From the NCBI GenBank assembly GCA_021817845.1, contig JAKAFW010000009.1, forward strand, positions 39,875 to 103,874: a DNA stretch of 64,000 bases. Reading direction: 5' to 3'. Every line of letters starts with the position of its first letter. Within the stretch, counting starts at the first letter, position 1. The notes under the pieces are model-generated. The model was not told the origin of the DNA, did no database searches, and saw only the letters and a list, made by a program, of their open reading frames with translations. Source of the stretch: FEN-1297 sp021817845 (GTDB lineage Bacteria > Bacteroidota > Ignavibacteria > Ignavibacteriales > Ignavibacteriaceae). Of this stretch, positions 1 through 8,334 are shown one piece after another. A program made the translations under genes and the position numbers.

Positions 1-349
1 GCTCCGGTGTAACGTATAATAATTTTATCTTTCTATTCAGGAATTTCTCAAGCCGTTCTTCTCTTTCTTTTTTAGACAATGTAGAGTTAATAAAAGTAGC
101 TGCAATATTTTTCTTCCTTAATGCATCAACTTGATCCTGCATCAGAGCAATAAGTGGGCTTATAACTATCGTTCCTCCTTCAAAGTATAATGCAGGAATT
201 TGATAGCATAGTGATTTCCCGCTGCCTGTAGGCATCAAAACGAGGCTGTGCTTCTGTTCATCAATTGTACGGATTATGATTTCTTCCTGTAAGCCGCGGA
301 ATGAATCATAATTAAAATATTCTTTTAATATTTCTTTTGGTGACGGCAT
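1..349 (-). CDS. recQ: ATP-dependent DNA helicase RecQ, N-terminal part (runs off the left edge)
   Basis: Reading the minus strand from the ATG at 349 gives about 116 residues with the RecQ start pattern: FRGLQEEII (the glutamine motif that reads adenine), the Walker A loop MPTGSGKSLCYQIPAL, then VISPLIALMQDQV and IIYVTPE-like motifs of helicase domain 1. RecQ unwinds DNA 3'-to-5' in recombination and fork repair. Only the first third of helicase domain 1 lies in the window, so the zinc-binding and HRDC domains cannot be checked. The gene points away from the slipin/nfeD pair but shares its strand, and the slipin terminator lies between them, so it probably has its own promoter. RecQ is a confident call for this motif set. 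A RecQ-like paralogue is the only real alternative. Confidence 0.85.
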   Translation of the reverse strand, partial: MPSPKEILKEYFNYDSFRGLQEEIIIRTIDEQKHSLVLMPTGSGKSLCYQIPALYFEGGTIVISPLIALMQDQVDALRKKNIAATFINSTLSKKEREERLEKFLNRKIKLLYVTPE

Positions 350-411
350 AAAAATTATTAAATCGTTAAATATAAAGATAAGATCATAGAAGTAAATTAA
401 ACAAGTAGGCA

Positions 412-446
412 GTATTAAAATAATGGGCGAAATTAATCGCCCAATA
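412..446 (-). terminator. Rho-independent terminator after the slipin gene
   Basis: On the minus strand a perfect 7-bp stem (TGGGCGA at 424-430 with TCGCCCA at 437-443, loop of 6) follows directly after the slipin stop codon and runs into TTATTTT. It would end the nfeD-slipin transcript before recQ. Confidence 0.75.
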
Positions 447-449
447 AAA

Positions 450-1211
450 TTATTCTTTCTTCATATTATTCATAAAAGGAGTAAGCAGATCAATCGGGAC
501 AGGGAAAATGATTGTTGAATTCTTATCCGAAGATATTTCGGTTAATGTCTGCAAAAATCTTAATTGTATAGCAACCGGGAATTTGCCGATTACTTCAGCA
601 GCTTCAGAAAGTTTTTGACTTGCCTGAAATTCGCCTTCGGCATTAATAATTTTTGCGCGTCTTTCTCTTTCTGCTTGTGCTTGAATTGCTATTGCTCGCT
701 GCATTTCTATAGGCAAATCAACTTGCTTAACTTCAACGACTGAAACCTTAACCCCCCAAGGTTCAGTTTGTTCATCAATAATATGCTGAAGCTCCCTATT
801 GATTTTATCGCGTTCTGATAATAGTTCATCAAGTGTTGATTGCCCGATTATGCTTCTCAAAGTAGTCTGGGAAATTTGGGAAGTAGCTGAATAATAATCT
901 TCTACTTCAACAACTACTTTTTCCGCCTGCACAACGCGGAAATAAACAACTGCATTTACTTTTAAGGAAACGTTGTCTTTAGTAATAATATCCTGAGGCG
1001 GTACGTCCATTACGATTGTTCGTAAGCTTACTTTTACCATGCGGTCTACCATTGGGATTAGAAGGATAATACCGGGACCTTTTGTTTCGATCAATCTTCC
1101 AAGACGGAAAATAACACCCCGCTCGTACTCACGAAGAATTCTAATTGAGTTACTCAGAATGAACAACACAAAAAAAACAATGATAAAAAAGAAAATTGAA
1201 ATTGTATCCAT
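450..1211 (-). CDS. Slipin / stomatin-like SPFH (band 7) membrane protein
   Basis: A 253-residue protein with one N-terminal hydrophobic segment (about residues 5-24), followed by EYERGVIFRLGR, the classic start of an SPFH/band-7 domain. The domain runs to about residue 190 and contains the QTTLRSIIGQ and LPIEMQRAIA stretches typical of slipins. A helical C-terminal part follows. Slipins oligomerise on the membrane, and their partner NfeD-type protease is encoded just upstream (26-bp gap, same strand). In the archaeal family the STOPP/NfeD protease cleaves the slipin C-terminus near a hydrophobic region, and a comparable stretch (TIIFPVPIDLLTPF) is present here. The start is supported by a strong GGAGG five bases upstream. 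The role in membrane quality control is family inference. Confidence 0.88.
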   Translation of the reverse strand: MDTISIFFFIIVFFVLFILSNSIRILREYERGVIFRLGRLIETKGPGIILLIPMVDRMVKVSLRTIVMDVPPQDIITKDNVSLKVNAVVYFRVVQAEKVVVEVEDYYSATSQISQTTLRSIIGQSTLDELLSERDKINRELQHIIDEQTEPWGVKVSVVEVKQVDLPIEMQRAIAIQAQAERERRAKIINAEGEFQASQKLSEAAEVIGKFPVAIQLRFLQTLTEISSDKNSTIIFPVPIDLLTPFMNNMKKE

Positions 1212-1237
1212 TAAAGCCTCCTTCTGCCAAACAATAA

Positions 1238-2521
1238 TTATTTGGCTCTGCGTATTATTAATTTAAGATTTGAGATTTCAGTTACCACAATTTTTTCACC
1301 CTTAGAAATATTTCCGTTAATGCTTTCTGCATTCCAGATTTCTCCGTGCACGTGCACCTGCCCTTTTGGGGTTAGGTCGGTAATTGCTTCTCCGGGTGCA
1401 TTAATTAAACCTTCTCTTCCAGTTTTTGGCTTTAACCTCTGCGCTTTAATTCCGTATCCAATCGCAAAGAGAAAAAATCCAAGTGTCAAAACTGCAATAA
1501 GAATTATAAGTTCCCAAGAAATATCCATTCCGCCAAGCGTTGCATTAGTGTTGATTAGCATAAATGACCCGAGTACAAGCGACGTAACTCCGCCGACTGT
1601 TAATATTCCGTGGCTTATAATTTTAATTTCAAGAACGAAAAGAATTATTCCGAAAATTATTAAAGCGAGTCCGGCATAATTTATCGGTAAAGTATTCATC
1701 GAATAAAAAGATAATATCAAACTGATAACTCCTATTACTCCCGGGAAAATAGCACCGGGGTTATATAATTCAAATAACAAACCGAGTGTGCCGAGCATAA
1801 AAAGTATATAGTAAATATTGGGATCGCTTAGAAGACTAAGAAGCTTTTGCTGAAGGGTCATGTTAAGATAAATAATTTTTGCTCCTTTGGTATGAAGAGT
1901 TCCGCTGCCGCTTTCTGTGGTTATTTCTTTACCGTCTATTTTTGCTAAAAGATCGTTTAAATTATTTGCGATAAGATCGATTACGCTGTCTTTCAAGGCT
2001 TCTGATTCGGTAATTGAAATACTGTTTCTTACGGCATCTTCAGCCCACTTAACATTTCTTTTTCTTTTCTCGCTAATAGACCGGATAAATGCCGCTGCAT
2101 CGTTTGTAACCTTTTCAGTCATAGTCGAATCCATTTTCCCTTGAAGCGAAACCGGGTGTGCAGCTCCTATGTTAGTGCCCGGAGCCATTGCGGCTATGTT
2201 TGCCGATAATGTGATAAATACTCCTGCAGATGCTGCTCTCGAACCTTGAGGAGCTACGTAAACAATTATGGGAATTGGTGATTGAAGAATATTTGAAACG
2301 ATATCGCGTGTTGATTCAAGAAGTCCCCCCGGAGTGTTTAGCCTTAATATCATACACTGAGCATTCTCTTTAACAGAATATTCTATCCCGTACTTTATAT
2401 AATCCGAAGCTGCGGGATTAATTGCTCCGTTAAGAGTCAAAACAACAACTTTATTGGACTGGCTAAATAATAGAACTGAAAAAATTAAAACAAACAATAC
2501 TAAGGATACTTTTCTAAACAT
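1238..2521 (-). CDS. NfeD-family membrane-bound ClpP-class serine protease
   Basis: A 427-residue protein. Residues 1-21 form a signal peptide. Residues 25-200 form a ClpP/crotonase-fold protease domain with the oxyanion motif NTPGG (62-66), the nucleophile Ser98 in RAASAG and the general base Lys137 in TEKVTN, matching the Ser-Lys dyad of the archaeal 1510-N enzyme. Four or five transmembrane segments follow (about 235-385), then a C-terminal OB-fold NfeD domain (about 385-427: GEAITDLTPKGQVHVHGEIW). This is the long NfeD1b architecture. It is first in a two-gene unit with the slipin, the usual partner. It probably processes membrane proteins at the cell membrane. The 240-bp gap to acs is a divergent promoter region. 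Confidence 0.9.
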   Translation of the reverse strand: MFRKVSLVLFVLIFSVLLFSQSNKVVVLTLNGAINPAASDYIKYGIEYSVKENAQCMILRLNTPGGLLESTRDIVSNILQSPIPIIVYVAPQGSRAASAGVFITLSANIAAMAPGTNIGAAHPVSLQGKMDSTMTEKVTNDAAAFIRSISEKRKRNVKWAEDAVRNSISITESEALKDSVIDLIANNLNDLLAKIDGKEITTESGSGTLHTKGAKIIYLNMTLQQKLLSLLSDPNIYYILFMLGTLGLLFELYNPGAIFPGVIGVISLILSFYSMNTLPINYAGLALIIFGIILFVLEIKIISHGILTVGGVTSLVLGSFMLINTNATLGGMDISWELIILIAVLTLGFFLFAIGYGIKAQRLKPKTGREGLINAPGEAITDLTPKGQVHVHGEIWNAESINGNISKGEKIVVTEISNLKLIIRRAK

Positions 2522-2761
2522 CTCTATCCCCGATAATTTTTCACTGGTAACTTATATAAGAATGAGAATACAAACAAACTAATAATCATATCTGGCAAAT
2601 GGATGTAACATTAATCAAACCAAGTGAAAATTCTCTTAAAACTAATATTGATTCTAAATTTTGCTTATCTTAATTTCTACAGTCAATTACATATGAATCC
2701 ATGACATTGAATAATTGTTTACTAATAACTTGAACTTAAACTTAGAAGGGAGCTCTTTTGT

Positions 2762-4651
2762 ATGAGCGATCAGCAGCTTTCCGGTGACGTTTATTATCCT
2801 TCAAAAGAAGTCATTAAACATGCAAATGCGAAATGTGACGATATCTATCAATTTGCTTCGGAAAATTATGAAGGCTTTTGGGAAAAAGAAGCAAAAAATC
2901 TTCATTGGTTTAAAAAGTGGAATAAAGTTCTAGATGATTCTAACAAACCCTTTTATAAATGGTTCGTTGGCGGAAAGACCAACATTGCATATAATTGTCT
3001 CGATGTTCATGTTGAAACCTACCGTCGCAATAAGTTAGCATTAATCTGGGAAGGTGAAAATGGAGAGTTTAGATCATTCTCTTATTTTTCCCTCCGAAGA
3101 GAAACATGCAAGTTTGCAAACGTTCTTAAAAGTCTCGGGGTTGGTAAAGGCGATAGGGTTACTTTGTATATGGGACGCATACCCGAACTTATGATCGGTA
3201 TGCTTGCCTGTGCGAGAATAGGGGCAATACATTCTGTGGTTTATGGAGGCTTTTCTGTCGAATCGCTTCATGAAAGATTGGAAGACAGCCAGTCAAAAGT
3301 ATTAATAGTTGCCGACGGTTCATATCAAAGAGGAAAAATTGTACAACTTAAAAAGATAGCCGATGAAGCTTTGCAGCGTGCCGCGACAGTAGAAAGTGTC
3401 CTAGTAGTAAAACGTACCGGCGAGCCGGTGAATATGGAAGCCGGGCGCGATATGTGGTATCACGAATTAATGGCTCTACCTATTGCTAATAATTCATGTA
3501 ACATAGAGGTGATGGATGCGGAAGATCCTCTCTTTATGCTTTATACTTCGGGAACGACCGGCAAACCCAAAGCGATTCTCCACACTCACGGCGGATATAT
3601 GGTTGGAGTATATTCAACTCTAAAATATGTTTTTGATATTCACGAAGAAGATCGCTACTGGTGTGCTGCTGATCCCGGCTGGATTACAGGGCATAGTTAT
3701 ATTGTCTATGGACCTTTGCTAAACGGCGCCACCTCCTTTATGTATGAAGGCGCCCCTACTCACCCTTATCCTAATCGCTGGTGGCAAATGATAGAGAAAT
3801 ACGGAATAAATATTTTGTATACTGCTCCCACTGCAATTAGAGGCTTAATGCGTTTTGGCGAAGCCTGGCCTAACCGCCATGATCTTTCTTCTTTAAGAAT
3901 GCTTGGTAGCGTAGGCGAACCAATTAACCCTGAAGCCTGGAAATGGTATCACAGAGTTATCGGAAAAGAGAAATGCCCTATCATGGATACATGGTGGCAG
4001 ACGGAAACCGGAATGTTTATGATTACCCCTATGCCATGCCTTCCTTTGAAGCCAGGCTCCGGGACTCTACCTTTCCCAGGTCTTAAAATGGATATAGTTG
4101 ATGAAAATGGTGAATCAGTAAAACCAAATGAAGAAGGATATCTTGTTATAAAAAATCCCTGGCCTGCAATGATAAGAACAATTTATAATGATCCTGATAG
4201 GTATGTAAGCCAATATTGGAACAGGTTCCCCGGAGTTTATATGACCGGCGATTCTGCCCGCCGCGATGTTGACGGATATTATTGGGTTATTGGAAGAGTT
4301 GATGATGTAATTAAAGTTTCAGGTTATAGGCTTGGCACTGCGGAAATTGAAAGTGCCCTGGTTAGCCATCCGGCAGTTGCTGAAGCTGCCGCAATCGGAC
4401 TGCCGCATGACATTAAAGGTAATGCGATTTATACTTATGTTATTTTAAAAGCAGGGTTCTCGAAAAGTGATAAGTTGATTGAAGAATTGATACAACATGT
4501 TGGGCATGAAGTTGGACCAATTGCAAAACCTGAAAGTGTTGAAATTGTTGACTCTCTTCCGAAAACGCGAAGTGGAAAAATTATGAGAAGAGTGCTTAAA
4601 GCAAAAGCACTCGGTTTGGATCCCGGAAATATTTCAACTCTCGAAGAATAA
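2762..4651 (+). CDS. acs: Acetyl-CoA synthetase (AMP-forming)
   Basis: A 629-residue ANL-superfamily enzyme. The N-terminal ACAS segment (FWEKEAKNLHWFKKW) is followed by the AMP-binding core with the P-loop YTSGTTGKPKAILHTHGG, the TWWQTETG acetyl-pocket motif with the Trp that limits substrates to acetate, and the hinge TGDSARRD. The C-terminal Lys606 in TRSGKIMRR is the residue that protein acetyltransferases modify in the family. It converts acetate, ATP and CoA to acetyl-CoA. The length fits (E. coli 652). The ATG has GAAGGGAG upstream. It is a monocistronic gene ended by a strong hairpin. It could re-use acetate released by the citrate-lyase-type enzyme encoded at 32.5-35.3 kb, but that link is inference. 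Confidence 0.95.
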   Translation: MSDQQLSGDVYYPSKEVIKHANAKCDDIYQFASENYEGFWEKEAKNLHWFKKWNKVLDDSNKPFYKWFVGGKTNIAYNCLDVHVETYRRNKLALIWEGENGEFRSFSYFSLRRETCKFANVLKSLGVGKGDRVTLYMGRIPELMIGMLACARIGAIHSVVYGGFSVESLHERLEDSQSKVLIVADGSYQRGKIVQLKKIADEALQRAATVESVLVVKRTGEPVNMEAGRDMWYHELMALPIANNSCNIEVMDAEDPLFMLYTSGTTGKPKAILHTHGGYMVGVYSTLKYVFDIHEEDRYWCAADPGWITGHSYIVYGPLLNGATSFMYEGAPTHPYPNRWWQMIEKYGINILYTAPTAIRGLMRFGEAWPNRHDLSSLRMLGSVGEPINPEAWKWYHRVIGKEKCPIMDTWWQTETGMFMITPMPCLPLKPGSGTLPFPGLKMDIVDENGESVKPNEEGYLVIKNPWPAMIRTIYNDPDRYVSQYWNRFPGVYMTGDSARRDVDGYYWVIGRVDDVIKVSGYRLGTAEIESALVSHPAVAEAAAIGLPHDIKGNAIYTYVILKAGFSKSDKLIEELIQHVGHEVGPIAKPESVEIVDSLPKTRSGKIMRRVLKAKALGLDPGNISTLEE

Positions 4652-4662
4652 AATTCCCAAAG

Positions 4663-4692
4663 AATAAAGCCGGTTTTAGCACCGGCTTTATT
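4663..4692 (+). terminator. Rho-independent terminator of acs
   Basis: A perfect 12-bp stem (AATAAAGCCGGT 4663-4674, ACCGGCTTTATT 4681-4692) with a 6-base loop starts 11 bases after the acs stop and runs into TTTAT. Confidence 0.85.
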
Positions 4693-4769
4693 TATAATAT
4701 TGTGAACGATATTATTGCTTTTTATGTTAAACCTGTCATCCGAAGACGTGAATATTTTAATTATTTAGT

Positions 4770-4885
4770 CATCTTACGCAAATGCTGGATAATTGGAGTA
4801 ATGGAATCATGGAGTAGTGGAATTGAATAATTTTTCCTTTTATTCCGACATTCCATTATTCTAAAAGAAAATCCTGCGTAAGGTG
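4770..4885. repeat. Short inverted-repeat element with ATGGAAT-type low-complexity core
   Basis: CATCTTACGCA (4770-4780) is matched in inverted orientation by TGCGTAAGGTG (4875-4885), 10 of 11 bases. The ~94 bases between them are built from variations of TGGAAT/TGGAGTA on one side and the complementary ATTCCA on the other (ATTCCGACATTCCATTATTC). The element fills the gap between the acs terminator and the PAP2 stop codon. It looks like a dispersed non-coding repeat family. No second copy is evident in this window. Confidence 0.5.
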
Positions 4886-4888
4886 AGT

Positions 4889-5548
4889 TTATAATTTATA
4901 ATTTTCTGTAATCCAAAGATCAAGTCCGAATCTTTTTAATATGGCCTGAATAATATAAGTCACCAACATCCCAATATAAGCGCCGGCAATAACATCACTT
5001 AAGAAGTGGTAATCAGTAGCGATCAATGCGGCTCCGAGAAGCGATAGTCCCAAAACAGTAATCCGCCGGTACCGGGGGTATATATACCAAACAGCAACAC
5101 CGAATGCTGTAAAGACAGTCATATGCCCGGAAGGAAAACAACCTATGCCTGCTCCATGAAACCAGTTGAATTTTAGCTCCGTATGAGTAGTCAACCAAAG
5201 CCTTGTATTTGTTCTTCCAAACGCATATTGTAGATAGGTTTTTAATATATACGCTATAGGCACGGCCAGAGCAGCCAGTTGCAGAAACCGCCTTTGATCA
5301 TCTCGCCTCTTGCTATGCGAAAGATATAAGAAATCAAACCACATGATTGCAGTCCCAATGTATACAATGTAAGGTAAAATATCGGGGATGTTTGATGTGG
5401 AAGTGTGCAATACATGATTTGATCTAAGTATCTCCATTACCTTTAAAGCAACCAGCCTATCAAGAAACTGAATGCTGAAAAGTATGCTTAGCAAAGTAGC
5501 AAGGGTTACTATGATTAAATAGTAATTTTTTGAATGTGTTTTTGTCAA
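4889..5548 (-). CDS. PAP2-family membrane phosphatase
   Basis: A 219-residue integral membrane protein with about six hydrophobic segments. The three PAP2 motifs are present: KTYLQYAFGRTNTR (first motif, Lys and Arg), PSGHM (second, with catalytic His) and DYHFLSDVIAG (third, His and Asp). The usual SRxxxxxH start of motif three is relaxed to ATDYHF. The family removes phosphate from lipid phosphates such as undecaprenyl pyrophosphate or phosphatidic acid. Which substrate applies here cannot be read. The start is a TTG preceded by AGAG. No ATG lies nearby, so the start is only moderately sure. The gene is probably transcribed alone. Confidence 0.8.
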   Translation of the reverse strand: MTKTHSKNYYLIIVTLATLLSILFSIQFLDRLVALKVMEILRSNHVLHTSTSNIPDILPYIVYIGTAIMWFDFLYLSHSKRRDDQRRFLQLAALAVPIAYILKTYLQYAFGRTNTRLWLTTHTELKFNWFHGAGIGCFPSGHMTVFTAFGVAVWYIYPRYRRITVLGLSLLGAALIATDYHFLSDVIAGAYIGMLVTYIIQAILKRFGLDLWITENYKL

Positions 5549-5718
5549 TTTACTCTGATTGGATTCTAAAAGCTCTCTATAAAATAATATTTGTTCCGAA
5601 CCAATTAATCGAAGAATTTCCTTCTCAAATATTTCCTTTTGTGCTTGTAATATAACACAAATATAATAAAATATTTCTAATGAGATGAGAATTAGATTAG
5701 TTTTAAGCTGATTGGATA

Positions 5719-7806
5719 CTATTTTATCAAGATCATTTTTTTTGTGAGAATGGATTCTTCGGTCTTTAGCTGGTAGAAGTAAATCCCGCTGTTTAAACCA
5801 GAGGCATTAAATTGAACATTATAGTTTCTCCCGGCTTCTGCTATACTGTCAAATAAATTTGCGACTTCTATTCCGAGGACATCATAGACTTTAATGGTTG
5901 CGTGCATTCTATAAGGAACCGTAAATCCGATATTAGTCGATGGATTAAAAGGGTTTGGATAGTTTTGATTCAAGGTAAAATCTTTTATAACGGTAGACGA
6001 ACTTTTTACATCCGCAGGGGTTTCAATTGTAAACGCACCTGCTGTTATTATGCTGGTGGCTAAATTATTCTTGTCAAAAATTTTAATCAAACAATTTTGC
6101 GATGAAACATTTGGAACTAAAAATCTATAAAATCCATAAATTGCCGGGGCATCCGGTGCTAATGAGTTCCAGCTTGATCCGCCGTTCGTTGATAACCCGA
6201 TTATTAAATCTGAAATCGAATAACTGTTCCATCTTATTTCTTGAACAGAGCCAGCCTGCCAGATTTCCCCTATAGCCGGCGATAATATTTGAATGGATCC
6301 TGTTAGCCCTTGCTCTATAATATCAACTTTATAAAAATTAAATCCACCGGTATCAAAAACAATTTTTAACTTGTGTAAGCCTTTTTTCAATAAAATAGTG
6401 TTTGCGCTAATTGTCGTCCATGTTTGCCATCCGTTAGTAGACGGAACTGTTATTGAATTGGTGACATTAACCCCGTCTATTTCGACATGCAGAGAACCCC
6501 CTCCCGATCCCGAAGCAACGCGAAAATTGAAATTATATGTGGCACTGTCTTTTATATTAACTGTGTAATTTAACCATTCACCCGGGTCAATCCAGCCGAC
6601 ATCGTAGCCGCCTCCATTATCGGCGCATGATTCTATCCCGACACTGTCATTCCTATAAAGCCCTCCGTTATTTGCTGTTGCCGTATTATAATACCCGGAA
6701 TTTTGACCACCTAAATCATAATTGATAGCATAGATAGTCCCCGGGATTTTTGTCGGACTACCTGAATACGGAGCTTGTCCACCAATTCCTACTGTTACAT
6801 TTGACGAGCTTGATTTCGCCTGATATCCTGAATCTGTTGTCACTACTGCTGAGATAGAATAATTTCCCGGACTAACATTTCTCCATGTCATTTGGTAAGG
6901 ACTAATATCGGATTCTCCTATTTTTAGTGCACCCTGAAAAAATTCCACCTTAGAAATTTTTCCGCTGTATTGAACATTCGTATTTATTGGAATATCTGAA
7001 AGTGTTGCATAAGTTGAACTATTTAATGGAGAACTTAAATTTATTTGAGGCAATGCCGAAATATTTTTATAAACTCTAACATAATCAACTACCAATTGCT
7101 GAGGAAATACAGTCGAAGAATCAGGGTTACCCGGCCAACTTCCGCCAACAGCGAGATTAAGAATGATGAAAAACGATTTCCTAAAAGCCTCTAAAGCAGA
7201 CGGAGAAGTGTTTAGTACATTATAAGTTATTCCGTCAATATGCCATGCAATTTGCGTTGGTGTCCAGGTAATATCATAAACATGGAATGAGTCTGCTAAT
7301 GTTCCTGAATTTAAAGTGTAAGTGTTAGTAAAATCACCACCCCAATGAGCCGAGCCGTGCACGGTATTTTCTCTTCCTTGACCGCCTATCATTTCCATAA
7401 TATCGATTTCGCCGCATTTAGGCCAGCCGACGGAGCTTATATTATCTCCCAACATCCAGAAAGCCGGCCACATTCCTTGCCCGAATGGAAGCTTCATCCT
7501 TGCTTCTATCTTTCCGTATTGAAACGATTTTAATCCTTCAGTCTTTATCCTTGCAGAAGTATACGAACCGTTGCTCTCTTTTCGCGCATTTATATAAAGG
7601 TATCCGTTCTGAATAAAAATGTTGTTTGAGCTGTTGGTGTATGTCTCCAATTCTTTATTCCCCCAGCCGTTGTTGTTTCCTAAATCAAATGTCCATGCAG
7701 TATTATCAAGCGTAGACCCGTTGAATTCATCTGACCAAATTAATTGATAATTCTGCGCGAATGTTGATATAAAAGGAAAAAGAAGTAGTAGAAAAATTTT
7801 CTTCAT
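5719..7806 (-). CDS. Secreted GH16 beta-glucanase (laminarinase-like) with CBM6 and T9SS sorting domain
   Basis: A 695-residue modular protein. Signal peptide 1-17. GH16 catalytic domain about 18-250, with the signature CGEIDIMEMIG giving nucleophile Glu133, Asp135 and acid/base Glu138. Ig-like module about 255-340. CBM6-type module about 345-500 (SVGIESCADNGGGYDVGWIDPGEW). A beta-rich linker domain about 505-600. C-terminal type A sorting domain about 612-695, beginning LNQNYPNPFNPSTNIGF and ending LTKKMILIK. The sorting domain marks it for export by the T9SS, whose SprA and PorX genes lie 8-17 kb away. It likely cleaves beta-1,3 or mixed-linkage glucans outside the cell. The exact substrate is inferred from similarity to laminarinases. 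Confidence 0.9.
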   Translation of the reverse strand: MKKIFLLLLFPFISTFAQNYQLIWSDEFNGSTLDNTAWTFDLGNNNGWGNKELETYTNSSNNIFIQNGYLYINARKESNGSYTSARIKTEGLKSFQYGKIEARMKLPFGQGMWPAFWMLGDNISSVGWPKCGEIDIMEMIGGQGRENTVHGSAHWGGDFTNTYTLNSGTLADSFHVYDITWTPTQIAWHIDGITYNVLNTSPSALEAFRKSFFIILNLAVGGSWPGNPDSSTVFPQQLVVDYVRVYKNISALPQINLSSPLNSSTYATLSDIPINTNVQYSGKISKVEFFQGALKIGESDISPYQMTWRNVSPGNYSISAVVTTDSGYQAKSSSSNVTVGIGGQAPYSGSPTKIPGTIYAINYDLGGQNSGYYNTATANNGGLYRNDSVGIESCADNGGGYDVGWIDPGEWLNYTVNIKDSATYNFNFRVASGSGGGSLHVEIDGVNVTNSITVPSTNGWQTWTTISANTILLKKGLHKLKIVFDTGGFNFYKVDIIEQGLTGSIQILSPAIGEIWQAGSVQEIRWNSYSISDLIIGLSTNGGSSWNSLAPDAPAIYGFYRFLVPNVSSQNCLIKIFDKNNLATSIITAGAFTIETPADVKSSSTVIKDFTLNQNYPNPFNPSTNIGFTVPYRMHATIKVYDVLGIEVANLFDSIAEAGRNYNVQFNASGLNSGIYFYQLKTEESILTKKMILIK

Positions 7807-8117
7807 AATTTTTTTCCATTTTAATTATTAAAAAATTTCAAATGTTTTTACAATATTTGATTAATCATATTCTTATTAAAGACTCATATTTTATGCCAGA
7901 TAATAAGACGTTCCTATGATGATTTATCGAAAATTCAGAAGTAATTCAAATGTAGCAATTATCTAAATAATAAATCAATTTTATTAAAAGGATAAAATTT
8001 CTATCTCTTTAAAATTATTAATAATGTTAATAAACATTCTCCTCCATTTATTAAATATTCCATACTTTTTAACCATAGAAATTAGAAGATAACTATATCT
8101 TCTTCATTCTGCGTATA
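7807..8117. other. Gene-free AT-rich stretch
   Basis: About 310 bases upstream of the GH16 gene. It is very AT-rich and holds the glucanase promoter region on the minus strand. I see no clear hairpin, RNA gene or open frame with coding character. Confidence 0.5.
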
Positions 8118-8321
8118 TTGGGTTCTGCAAAAGGAGATAGAGTAAATTATAAACCAATTAGGATAACCGAAACCGGGATAAATTTTTATGGCGGTAATTG
8201 TGATGATATATTTTCAATATCTTCAAAGGATATTAAGGCAAAACATTTTGATGCCGTCAAGAATTTTGTTAACAACATTAAAAATAATTTGAATGAGAAA
8301 ATAATTCTTACTTCTAAGTAG
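8118..8321 (+). CDS. Possible small protein or gene remnant, unknown function
   Basis: A short frame of 67 codons starting at a TTG with no ribosome site in front. The frame stays open upstream only to a stop at 8076. The product is hydrophilic and plausible in composition (SAKGDRVNYKPIRITETG, a KNFVNNIKNNLNEK helix), with no recognised domain. It sits between the 5' side of the GH16 gene and the 3' end of prfC. It could be a small gene with a poor start, the surviving C-terminus of a decayed gene, or chance. I lean to a remnant. Confidence 0.3.
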   Translation: MGSAKGDRVNYKPIRITETGINFYGGNCDDIFSISSKDIKAKHFDAVKNFVNNIKNNLNEKIILTSK

Positions 8322-8334
8322 GAAAATCTAAATT

